Positions 52,365 to 59,464 of a DNA stretch of 59,464 nucleotides are shown here, in pieces. Origin of the DNA: an uncultured Pelagibacteraceae bacterium (GTDB lineage Bacteria; Pseudomonadota; Alphaproteobacteria; Pelagibacterales; Pelagibacteraceae); contig CABZDY010000003.1 in NCBI GenBank assembly GCA_902524635.1, forward strand, positions 1 to 59,464, given 5' to 3'. The position numbers were made by a program, and so were the translations under genes. The stretch's first letter is position 1, and every line of letters starts with the position of its first letter. The notes under the pieces were generated by a model. It saw only the letters and a list, made by a program, of their open reading frames with translations. It made no database searches and was not told where the DNA came from.

Positions 52365-53279
52365 CTAATAAGATTCTACTTCATCAAGTTTAGGCATTGC
52401 ATTAGCTGCTCCAGCTCTTGTAGTTGAAATACCAGCAACCTTATTTGCAAATTCTAAAGCATCTTTATCTTTAAGATTTTTTGACAAAGCATAAGCAAAA
52501 GCTCCATTAAATGCGTCACCTGCTCCAGTCGTATCAACAACTTTATCTTTTAAATTAAAAGCATCTACAAAATAGCTTTCGGAGGAGTTAGCAAAATAAA
52601 CTCCTTTTGAACCTAGAGTTATAACAATATTTTTAACTCCTTTATTTAGGAAATTTTTTGCAGCTTCTTCAATTTCTTTTTTGCTTTCAACATTTTTTTT
52701 TAGATAAAAACTTGCTTCTGTTTCATTAGGTGTAAAATAGTCCATACATTTAAAATCATCTTGATTAATGTTTGATGCAGGTGCTGGGTTAAAAATAGTT
52801 AATGAACCTGTTTCTTTAGCTTTTTGAAGTGCATAACTAGTTACCTCATAAGGTGTCTCTAACTGAGTTAAAAATATTTCTGAATTTTCTATAAAATTTA
52901 TATTTTTATCAATGTCTTTATTAGTTAAAGAAGCGGCTGCACCTGGTACAATGTTTATAGCGTTGTCTCCAGTTTTTTGGTTTATCATTATACCTGCCAC
53001 ACCTGTTAACTGACTTTCATCTTGAATAATTGAGTCAGTGTTTATCCCTACTTCCTTGTAGAGGTTTAGGGCTATATTTGCATTTTGGTCATTCCCGATC
53101 TTTGTTATAAAATTTACTTTACCTCCAAGTCTAGCTGCGGCTATTGCTTGGTTTGATCCTTTTCCACCAGGACCGACAATATGTTTATTACCTAAAATAG
53201 TTTGTCCTTTTTCAGGAATAGCATCAGCAACAAAACAAAGGTCAGCTACAAAAACACCAAAAACACAAATGGATTTCAT
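52365..53279 (-). CDS. rbsK: Ribokinase/PfkB-family kinase
   Basis: A 304-residue PfkB-family kinase. N-terminal GGKGSNQAIAAARLGG substrate motif, KIGNDQNANIALNLYKEVG, and catalytic Asp in TTGAGDAFNGAFAYAL. The nearby RbsB/RbsC/RbsA-type transporter and FucU/RbsD mutarotase support a pentose such as ribose; other sugars are possible. Confidence 0.9.
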   Translation of the reverse strand: MKSICVFGVFVADLCFVADAIPEKGQTILGNKHIVGPGGKGSNQAIAAARLGGKVNFITKIGNDQNANIALNLYKEVGINTDSIIQDESQLTGVAGIMINQKTGDNAINIVPGAAASLTNKDIDKNINFIENSEIFLTQLETPYEVTSYALQKAKETGSLTIFNPAPASNINQDDFKCMDYFTPNETEASFYLKKNVESKKEIEEAAKNFLNKGVKNIVITLGSKGVYFANSSESYFVDAFNLKDKVVDTTGAGDAFNGAFAYALSKNLKDKDALEFANKVAGISTTRAGAANAMPKLDEVESY

Positions 53280-53282
53280 TTT

Positions 53283-53744
53283 TTAAGTCCAGACTTTTCC
53301 ATCTGGTAAAATAACACCCTTAGTAATCACGAAACATCCATATGGCCTAGCATCTGTAGTAGTTACTATGCAATAAGCTTTCTTTGCTTCCTCATAAAAA
53401 TCTTGTCTTGAAATTGATCCAACTTTCCAATGTTCTCCTGAGACAGAATTTACTACTTCTATGAATTCTTTGTGTGTCTCGGTTAATTCGTCTGGCTTGT
53501 TATCGACCTCCATTCTAAGAGCTGGAGATCCACCTTTAGATACAACAAAACTATCTAATGGAAATACAGATAATATAGCAGTCGCTGCGTCTTTAATATT
53601 TACTCCATCCAATCGAATTACTTTATTGTTTGTGGAGTTAGACGGAAAATTTGCATCTGCTAAAATTAATTTTTCTCCATGTCCCATAGATCTTAAATGA
53701 AACAGTAATTCTGGGCTTAATATAGGATTAATATTAATTAACAT
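53283..53744 (-). CDS. fucU: FucU/RbsD-family sugar mutarotase
   Basis: A 153-residue protein with SPELLFHLRSMGHGEKLILA, DANFPSNS and YGCFVITKGVI, matching FucU (L-fucose mutarotase) better than the shorter RbsD. It interconverts anomers of a sugar before phosphorylation or oxidation; the His of MGHG is the expected catalytic residue. It lies between rbsB and rbsK. Confidence 0.85.
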   Translation of the reverse strand: MLININPILSPELLFHLRSMGHGEKLILADANFPSNSTNNKVIRLDGVNIKDAATAILSVFPLDSFVVSKGGSPALRMEVDNKPDELTETHKEFIEVVNSVSGEHWKVGSISRQDFYEEAKKAYCIVTTTDARPYGCFVITKGVILPDGKVWT

Positions 53745-53768
53745 TTAGAGATTATAATACATAAAAAA

Positions 53769-53795
53769 AAAGGGTGGAATAAAATTCCACCCTTT
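53769..53795 (-). terminator. Rho-independent terminator after rbsB
   Basis: A 12-bp stem (53769-53780 with 53784-53795), AAA loop, and seven or eight T following on the minus strand (53768-53763). It lies 23 bases after the rbsB stop, before fucU-rbsK. Partial read-through would be needed for the downstream genes. Confidence 0.85.
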
Positions 53796-53818
53796 AAATT
53801 GTTCTTTAAAACTAAAGA

Positions 53819-54751
53819 TTATTTAAAATCGTTAGCGTTTGCGGTTGTTACTAATTGTGTTCCAGTATCGATGTTTATATCGATGCTTCCACCATTAGCT
53901 AACTCAAGAGCATACTTAACACCATAAGCACCCATGTTGTATGAGAATTGTGCAATCGTTGCAGTCATTTCACCTTTTAAGATACTCGTAGCTGCATCAG
54001 GAGTTGCATCAAAACCAACAACAATTACATCGTTCATGTCAGCATCTTTTAAAGCTTGCATAGCACCTAATCCCATATTGTCATTAGAAGCAAAGATTGC
54101 TTTGATATTAGGATTTTTCAAAATGATTGACTCAGTAACTGATCTACCTTTTGCAGTATCCCACTCGGCTGTTTGAGTGGCAACAAGATTTAAACCACAA
54201 TTTTTAAATCCTTTAATTGCACCATCTCTTCTTAATAATGCAGTTGATTGAGACTCAATTCCTGTAAGAATTGCAACATCTGAACCTTTTGGAGTTTTAT
54301 CACATATGAATTTAGCAGCTAATTCTGCACCATTCATATTATTTGTTCCAATAAAAGTTACACCTTCATTAATTCCTTTTGTATCAACAAAAACAACTGG
54401 AACTCCACTTTTGATCGCATCATCAACGATTGGAGCAAAAGCATTTGGATCTCCTGGCGCTAGAGCTAAAGCATCAACACCTTTTGCAAGTTGATCCTCT
54501 ACTTGGTTAATTTGTGCCTGAACATCACCTTCTTGTGGAGGTGCAATTAATATTAATTTAACACCTAGTTTTTTTGCCTCTTCTTCAGCACCTTTAGTTA
54601 CAGAAGCCCAAAATGGGTTTCCTGAACCAGGACCTTTGATGCTAAATAGGATTTTTTTACCGTGACCATCAGCAAAAGATACTGACGCCATAGTTGTTAA
54701 TAAAAAAATTGTTGAAAAAAATACAACAACTTTTCTCATTAGTTCTCTCAT
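53819..54751 (-). CDS. rbsB: Periplasmic sugar-binding protein (RbsB-like)
   Basis: A 310-residue family-1 periplasmic binding protein with signal peptide ending SFA at residue 27 and a mature Asp-Gly-His start. Motifs: GPGSGNPFWASVTKGAEEEA, ALAPGDPNAFAPIVD, FVDTKG, GTNNMNGAELAAKFICD, FASNDNMGLGAMQALKD, and VVGFDATPDAATSI. Likely ligands are ribose, other pentoses or inositol. GGGGAAATTT precedes the ATG. Confidence 0.92.
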   Translation of the reverse strand: MRELMRKVVVFFSTIFLLTTMASVSFADGHGKKILFSIKGPGSGNPFWASVTKGAEEEAKKLGVKLILIAPPQEGDVQAQINQVEDQLAKGVDALALAPGDPNAFAPIVDDAIKSGVPVVFVDTKGINEGVTFIGTNNMNGAELAAKFICDKTPKGSDVAILTGIESQSTALLRRDGAIKGFKNCGLNLVATQTAEWDTAKGRSVTESIILKNPNIKAIFASNDNMGLGAMQALKDADMNDVIVVGFDATPDAATSILKGEMTATIAQFSYNMGAYGVKYALELANGGSIDINIDTGTQLVTTANANDFK

Positions 54752-54855
54752 AAATTTCCCCTTTAATAATTATTAAAGGTTAATTTAATTAAATTTTTAA
54801 TAAGAATTCAACTGTTTATAAAAGACACTATTTTTTATCTCAACTAATACGTGTA
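54752..54855. other. Intergenic stretch between rbsC and rbsB
   Basis: About 104 bases of AT-rich sequence with several short A/T inverted repeats (for example TTAATTTAATTAA near 54780). I see no clear promoter box, terminator or open frame. An open frame at 54797-55162 here is a shadow of rbsC. Confidence 0.5.
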
Positions 54856-55869
54856 TTATTTTCTTGTTCCAAGATCTCTTCTTAGCACGTCGATATATAC
54901 TGCTAATACTATTATAGAACCAATTAAGACTTGTTGCCAAAACGAGCTCACATCCATAAGGTTTAGGCCATTTCTTAAAATACCCATAATCATTACGCCA
55001 GCAAACACTCCAAGCACTGTACCCCTTCCACCGAAAAAACTTGCTCCACCAATTATGCAGGCTGCAATAGCATCTAATTCTGATTGTAATCCAGCATTCG
55101 GATAACCAGAGTCTGTTCTTCCTGCTAAAATTAATGCTCCAATACCTGATAAAAATCCGCATAAAGAGTAAACAATTACTAAAATTTTATTTACGTTAAC
55201 GCCTGACGCTCTTGCTGCACTGGGGTTACCTCCAATAGCATAAATCCATTTACCAGTTCTTGTATGATTCATGAAAACCCAGAAAATTATATATACAATT
55301 GCAATAAGAACTAAACTCACTGGAAGGTACTGAGATTTTTCGAGACCTAACCAAGTTAAATCTATTCTTCCATGGCCAAGATACCTTACTTCGTCAGTAA
55401 AGCCACTTATTGGTGTTCCACCTGAAATTAAATTTCCAGTACCTCTAAATATATATAGTGTACCTAGTGTCATTATGAAAGGATGAGGCATCCGCAAAAT
55501 AGTAATTCCAAGACCATTTATTAGTCCACATATTAATCCTGCTATAAGTGGTGTCATAGCAACAACAAACCAAGGTGCACCTGCTTTTGCTACAATTGCT
55601 AATATCATCAATGACAACATCATTATAGAACCAACTGAAAGGTCAATACCTGCAGTTACAATTACCATGAAAACTCCTAGAGCAAGCATAGATTGCCAAG
55701 ATATTTGTTTAAATACGTTGGTTACATTTCTCCACGACAAAAAAACATCTGGCTGCAAGAAATGCATTACCACTATCATAATGAGTAGTAATAATAAAAT
55801 TCCATATCTATCAAAGTAAGGAATTAATTTTAAATATAGTGAATCTTTTTCTTGATCTTTATTATCCAT
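54856..55869 (-). CDS. rbsC: Sugar ABC transporter permease (RbsC-like)
   Basis: A 337-residue permease of the ribose/xylose type with several long hydrophobic segments. Family motifs: VTAGIDLSVGSIMMLSLM, GLINGLGITILRMPHPFI, and GGNPSAARASGVNV. I chose the ATG at 55869, two bases after the ATPase stop; the frame runs on to a TTG at 55893 inside the ATPase gene. Confidence 0.92.
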   Translation of the reverse strand: MDNKDQEKDSLYLKLIPYFDRYGILLLLLIMIVVMHFLQPDVFLSWRNVTNVFKQISWQSMLALGVFMVIVTAGIDLSVGSIMMLSLMILAIVAKAGAPWFVVAMTPLIAGLICGLINGLGITILRMPHPFIMTLGTLYIFRGTGNLISGGTPISGFTDEVRYLGHGRIDLTWLGLEKSQYLPVSLVLIAIVYIIFWVFMNHTRTGKWIYAIGGNPSAARASGVNVNKILVIVYSLCGFLSGIGALILAGRTDSGYPNAGLQSELDAIAACIIGGASFFGGRGTVLGVFAGVMIMGILRNGLNLMDVSSFWQQVLIGSIIVLAVYIDVLRRDLGTRK

Positions 55870-55871
55870 AA

Positions 55872-56621
55872 TTATTTTTTTCCCATAATCCAACCAATTA
55901 CTTCGTCTCTAGAAGTCTTTGATAATTCAGACTCAGCAAAATTAGTTCCTTGAAACAAAGCCATCACACGATCACAAACAGCAAATATGTCATCCATTCT
56001 ATGGCTGATTACAATTACACCTACTCCAGTTTTTTTTAAGCTATTGATTAAATCTAATACTTTTCCAACTTCCTTAATAGCAAGAGCAGCCGTGGGTTCA
56101 TCCATAATAACTACCTTGGCATTGAAAGCTGTAGATCTTGCTATAGCCACTGCTTGTCTTTGACCGCCCGAAAGTTCCTCGACTTTTTGATCTGCACTTT
56201 TTACATTAATTTTTAACTTACCTAAATGAGCATCAGTAAGTTCTTTTATTTTTTTAAAATCTAGCAGCTTAATAAAACCAAGATTTTTAGTAGGCTCACG
56301 TCCCAAAAAAATATTTTCACCAATAGGAAGATTTCCCGCTAAAGCCAAATCTTGGTAAACCATTTCTAGGCCTAACTCTTGTGAGTCCTTTGGGCTTTCT
56401 AATATCTCTTTTTTACCATCAAAATATAGTGAGCCAGAACTTGGTTTATAAAGTCCAGATAAAACCTTCATTAATGTCGTTTTTCCTGCCCCATTATCAC
56501 CCACAACACCAAGGCACTCTCCTGCATGTATCTTTAAATTTACATTTTCAAGAGCCGTTATGGTTCCAAAGTACTTTGTTACACTTTTTGCTTCGAGAAG
56601 TAGTTGATTAATTGATGACAT
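55872..56621 (-). CDS. rbsA: Sugar ABC transporter ATP-binding protein, single domain (RbsA/FrcA-like)
   Basis: A 249-residue ATPase. Walker A GDNGAGKTT, signature LSGGQRQAVAIARS, Walker B VVIMDEPTAAL. It has one ATPase domain where E. coli RbsA has two, as in FrcA-type fructose/ribose systems of alphaproteobacteria. It is upstream of, and coupled to, the permease gene. Confidence 0.93.
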   Translation of the reverse strand: MSSINQLLLEAKSVTKYFGTITALENVNLKIHAGECLGVVGDNGAGKTTLMKVLSGLYKPSSGSLYFDGKKEILESPKDSQELGLEMVYQDLALAGNLPIGENIFLGREPTKNLGFIKLLDFKKIKELTDAHLGKLKINVKSADQKVEELSGGQRQAVAIARSTAFNAKVVIMDEPTAALAIKEVGKVLDLINSLKKTGVGVIVISHRMDDIFAVCDRVMALFQGTNFAESELSKTSRDEVIGWIMGKK

Positions 56622-56643
56622 AAATCATGAAAATATAAAAAAA

Positions 56644-57666
56644 TCAGTTAATTGCAACAGGTTTTGAGGCTAACAGATTTACTGTTTTGCTTCGAGCCCT
56701 TTTGCAGAATTTTGGTGCCTTTTTTTTTAAAATTAAGCTCATATCCTTTAGAACAATTTCACCCATTTCAAAAAAAGCCTGCTCTAAAGCTCCCGCCCTA
56801 TGAGCTGAAAATAATACATTTTTCAGTTTTCTAATTGGATCATTTTTTTTAACCGGCTCTTCAGGAAATACATCCGTTGCGACATAAATATCTCCTTTTT
56901 TAATTCTTTTTTTAAGATCTTCAAAATTAACAATTGCTGCTCTACTCATTAAAACAAAAACTGATTTCGACCTCATTCTATTTAATAATTTTTTGTCTAT
57001 TAAATTTTTATTTTTAGTTGTGATTGTTGCTAGTACATAAATAATCTCACAATCGCTAAACATTTTACTTAGATTAATTGATTTAAAACCAGCTTTTTTA
57101 ATAATTTTGTTAGGTACCCAGGGATCGTATACATTTATATTTTTTGTAAAGGGTAGTAAAAGAGGATAAAGCGCCTTTGCTAAATCTCCAAACCCTAATA
57201 ATCCAATTTTTTTATTTGTTAAAAGAGAAGCACTTAAATTACTTTCTAAACCATATTTTTCTTTTCCTCTTACAAAATCGAAATGAGCATTATGGATGTT
57301 CCTTAATATGGATAAAGTCATACCTAAAGCTATTTCAGCAACTGGCTTTGAAAATACAGGTGATGTAGCTATGACATCAATTTTTTTTTTAAAACAATAT
57401 TCATAGTCAATATTATCCATAAAATTACTTTCAACATTTATAATACATTTCAATTGTGTGGCTTTTGATAAAAGATTTTTGTCAAGATCTGGTTGGCCCA
57501 TTATAAAAGTGGCTTTATGAATATTTTTTTCGTAAAAATCTTTTTTATTGAACTTAGGAGCTGTTATTAACTTATATTTTGATTTTAATTCCTTAAGTTT
57601 TTTTTTTGAAAAAATTAAATCTAATGTTCTTGGAAATGGATCTGAAATTACAATATGTTTTTTCAT
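56644..57666 (-). CDS. D-isomer-specific 2-hydroxyacid dehydrogenase
   Basis: A 340-residue NAD(P) dehydrogenase. Cofactor motif IGLLGFGDLAKALYPLL, catalytic Arg in VLMSRAAIVNFED, and His in FSAHRAGALEQ. The hinge segments are divergent from GyaR-type proteins, so the substrate is unclear. It lies between Gfo/Idh/MocA and the ABC ATPase in the same operon. Confidence 0.83.
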   Translation of the reverse strand: MKKHIVISDPFPRTLDLIFSKKKLKELKSKYKLITAPKFNKKDFYEKNIHKATFIMGQPDLDKNLLSKATQLKCIINVESNFMDNIDYEYCFKKKIDVIATSPVFSKPVAEIALGMTLSILRNIHNAHFDFVRGKEKYGLESNLSASLLTNKKIGLLGFGDLAKALYPLLLPFTKNINVYDPWVPNKIIKKAGFKSINLSKMFSDCEIIYVLATITTKNKNLIDKKLLNRMRSKSVFVLMSRAAIVNFEDLKKRIKKGDIYVATDVFPEEPVKKNDPIRKLKNVLFSAHRAGALEQAFFEMGEIVLKDMSLILKKKAPKFCKRARSKTVNLLASKPVAIN

Positions 57667-57673
57667 TTTATAT

Positions 57674-58831
57674 TTACTTTAGTAATTTCTTAATATCTAA
57701 TTTTGAAAACTTTTTTGGTTTTGCGCAAAAGGTATTAATGTATTGAATTTTGCCAGACCTGGCCGCTTTCATAATAGAAGTTATAATGTCTAATACATGA
57801 AGAGAAATTTCACCACTACACAAATGTTTTCTTTTATTTTCAATCGAATATGCCATCTCTGACAACCCCACACCTCGATAGTTTGCATTAGTTGGTGTTT
57901 CATTAGCTCTTGAACTTTGTGTTCTTATATTAATCCTCCCTAATGGCATTTTTGAAGTCTTAAACTCTTTCCAGTTATCACCTAATTTATTGCAAGTTAA
58001 TACTGATCCACCGAACATATTTGGATCTGGAACTATCATTGACCCTTTTTCTCCATATAATTCAATATGATTTCTTTGATGAGCTATAACATCAAATGAT
58101 AATGTTAATCTTATAACGGAGTTATTTTTGAAAGTAATTGTAGATAAATAAGTAGTTGGACATTCTACCTTAAATTTTTTGCCTTTTTTTGGTCCTATCC
58201 CAATAGTTCTATATTTTTGGCCTTGAATGATGGTGCCTGTAACTTTTTTTGCTGGTCCTAAAAGATTTACTAAAGCAGTAATATAATATGGTCCCATATC
58301 GATAACAGGACCTCCCTCTTTTTTTGTAAACCAAGGTTCAGGATTAGGATGGTAGGATTGAATACCAGGAAATGCAAAAACTGCATTTCCTAATTTTACA
58401 TTTCCTATAATATTTTTTTCAACTAATTCTTTAGATTTTTGAATTCCACCTCCTAAAAAAGTATCAGGAGCGTTTCCTAAATATAATTTTTTCTTTTTTG
58501 AAATTTTTAATAATTTTTTTCCATCATTTAAATTTATTGCTAATGGTTTTTCTGAATAAATATGTTTTCCATTTATTAAAGCTTTTTTAGATATTTGATA
58601 ATGTGCTTTTGGAATTGTAAGGTTTAAAATAATTTCTATTTCATTATCTTTAAGAAGCTCATTAACAGTTACAGATTTTATTCCAAAATTTAAAGCACAA
58701 CGCTTAGAAGCTTTCTCATTAATATCAGCACATTTAATAATTTTTATATTATTAAAATATTTTTCAGCTCTAAAATATGTTTCAGCAATATGTCCACAAC
58801 CTATTAATCCAATTTTAAAAACTTTATTCAT
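57674..58831 (-). CDS. Gfo/Idh/MocA family oxidoreductase
   Basis: A 385-residue sugar/inositol dehydrogenase-type protein. Rossmann motif IGLIGCGHIAETYF, EKP in YSEKPLAINLNDG, and GGPVIDMGPYYITALVNLLG in the catalytic region. Adjacent iolD and sugar transporter genes suggest an inositol or inosose substrate. Confidence 0.87.
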   Translation of the reverse strand: MNKVFKIGLIGCGHIAETYFRAEKYFNNIKIIKCADINEKASKRCALNFGIKSVTVNELLKDNEIEIILNLTIPKAHYQISKKALINGKHIYSEKPLAINLNDGKKLLKISKKKKLYLGNAPDTFLGGGIQKSKELVEKNIIGNVKLGNAVFAFPGIQSYHPNPEPWFTKKEGGPVIDMGPYYITALVNLLGPAKKVTGTIIQGQKYRTIGIGPKKGKKFKVECPTTYLSTITFKNNSVIRLTLSFDVIAHQRNHIELYGEKGSMIVPDPNMFGGSVLTCNKLGDNWKEFKTSKMPLGRINIRTQSSRANETPTNANYRGVGLSEMAYSIENKRKHLCSGEISLHVLDIITSIMKAARSGKIQYINTFCAKPKKFSKLDIKKLLK

Positions 58832-58840
58832 ATAAAGTTT

Positions 58841-59464
58841 TTAAACGCCTTGTCTCTGTTTTGATTTTCCTTCTTTGTGGAGTTTTAATGCTTCTTCATT
58901 TTCTTTTGATGTTGGTATTTCAAGCGTAGGGCTTTCCCAATAAGCAGATCCTTCAAGCCATTCGTAACTATGTGTTTTAATTGATATAACATAAGTTACA
59001 TCTGATTGTTTAGCTCTTTTAAATGCTTCTTCTAATTCTGAAATACTAGAAACATGTTCTGATTTTGCTCCCATGCTTGCTGCATGTTGAGCGAAATTTA
59101 CTTCTTTGGAGTTTTGAATATTTGAGGAATTAAACAAACAATTAAATTCTTTTCCACCCTTAAACAATTGAAGTCTATTTATAACAGCATGACCTCCATT
59201 ATCACATACAATGATTATTAATTTATTATTAGTAATTACTGAAGAATATATATCTGAATTGTTAAGTAGGTATGATCCATCGCCAACAAAAGCAATTACG
59301 TCTTTATCAGGATTGGCCATTTTTATGCCAAGAGCACCAGAAATTTCATAACTCATGCAACTAAATCCCCACTCCGTTTCATGAGTATTTAACTCTTTTG
59401 GACGCCAAACTTGAACAACTTCTCCGACCAAACCTCCAGCTGCTGTAACAGCTATATCAGTTGG
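58841..59464 (-). CDS. iolD: IolD-type THcHDO hydrolase, C-terminal part (runs off right edge)
   Basis: The frame is open to the window edge (at least 207 residues). It matches the C-terminal thiamine-diphosphate domain of 3D-(3,5/4)-trihydroxycyclohexane-1,2-dione hydrolase of myo-inositol breakdown: PTDIAVTAAGGLVGE, then WGFSCMSYEISGALGIKM, the Mg-ThDP motif VGDGSYLLNN, and CDNGGHAVINRLQ. The N-terminal ~400 residues lie outside the window. Confidence 0.9.
   Translation of the reverse strand, partial: PTDIAVTAAGGLVGEVVQVWRPKELNTHETEWGFSCMSYEISGALGIKMANPDKDVIAFVGDGSYLLNNSDIYSSVITNNKLIIIVCDNGGHAVINRLQLFKGGKEFNCLFNSSNIQNSKEVNFAQHAASMGAKSEHVSSISELEEAFKRAKQSDVTYVISIKTHSYEWLEGSAYWESPTLEIPTSKENEEALKLHKEGKSKQRQGV

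Noticed and set aside
54797..55162. Minus-strand frame of 121 codons overlapping the rbsC end
   Set aside because: Same strand but a different frame of rbsC, with a Trp/Arg/Cys-rich composition and no domain; rbsC itself is clearly coding.
1..59464. CRISPR array, tRNA, rRNA, transposon, prophage or plasmid origin
   Set aside because: I looked for regularly spaced repeats, tRNA-like cloverleaf ends, transposase or integrase motifs and found none.

Overview
The window is strongly AT-rich chromosomal DNA with very short intergenic gaps, many ABC/TRAP/TTT uptake systems and few visible regulators. This combination, together with the protein sequences (ProX-type betaine uptake, 1-Cys peroxiredoxin, gamma-butyrobetaine-hydroxylase-like enzyme, SAR11-style small proteins), fits a streamlined marine alphaproteobacterium of the SAR11/Pelagibacter type. 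That assignment is inference from style and gene content; no rRNA marker is present. I see no tRNA, rRNA, CRISPR array, insertion sequence, phage gene or plasmid origin. No stretch longer than about 300 bases lacks a gene; the largest gaps are about 60-130 bases.

Layout. 1-4.0 kb: end of an MFS carrier gene and a glycine betaine/proline ABC operon (proX-proV-proW, minus strand). 4.1-6.3 kb: alpha/beta hydrolase, Asp/Glu racemase, 1-Cys peroxiredoxin. 6.5-10.2 kb: a plus-strand sulfur module: sulfide:quinone oxidoreductase, persulfide dioxygenase, an unlisted 36-residue protein with 12 cysteines, serine acetyltransferase and cysteine synthase. 10.3-14.0 kb: ten small plus-strand genes (NTF2/SnoaL-like, dimeric alpha+beta-barrel-like, GYD, DUF1330, an exported four-Cys protein, a cupredoxin), many with strong ribosome binding sites; I regard this as the least explained part of the window. 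14.0-20.4 kb: SMR-type membrane protein, DUF952, AhpD-like protein and a peptide-type ABC operon. 20.4-26.5 kb: amidotransferase, HisN-type phosphatase, gamma-butyrobetaine-hydroxylase-like dioxygenase, CcdA and PEP carboxylase.

26.5-38.5 kb: a sugar-acid catabolic region with lactonase, enolase-superfamily dehydratase, FAH hydrolase, SDR, beta-hydroxyacid dehydrogenase, a TRAP transporter, 2-hydroxyacid dehydrogenase, IlvD/Edd-type dehydratase and UxaA-type dehydratase. 39.4-46.4 kb: sugar ABC transporter (binding protein, two permeases, ATPase) with SDR, Gfo/Idh/MocA and a ROK kinase. 46.4-50.1 kb: SDR and a tripartite tricarboxylate transporter (TctCBA). 50.2-52.4 kb: PdxA-like dehydrogenase and RhmD-like dehydratase. 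52.4-59.5 kb: ribose/inositol-like ABC transporter with ribokinase, FucU/RbsD mutarotase, 2-hydroxyacid dehydrogenase, Gfo/Idh/MocA and a truncated iolD.

The genes point to scavenging of dissolved osmolytes, peptides, sugars, sugar acids and cyclitols. A recurring architecture stands out: each of the six periplasmic binding-protein genes is directly followed by a hairpin before the next cistron (four of those next cistrons are transporter permease or ATPase genes of the same system, one a small TTT subunit, one fucU), and five of the six have a GGGAAA-type leader just before the start codon. Three exported proteins would expose an Asp-Gly-His amino terminus after signal peptide removal.
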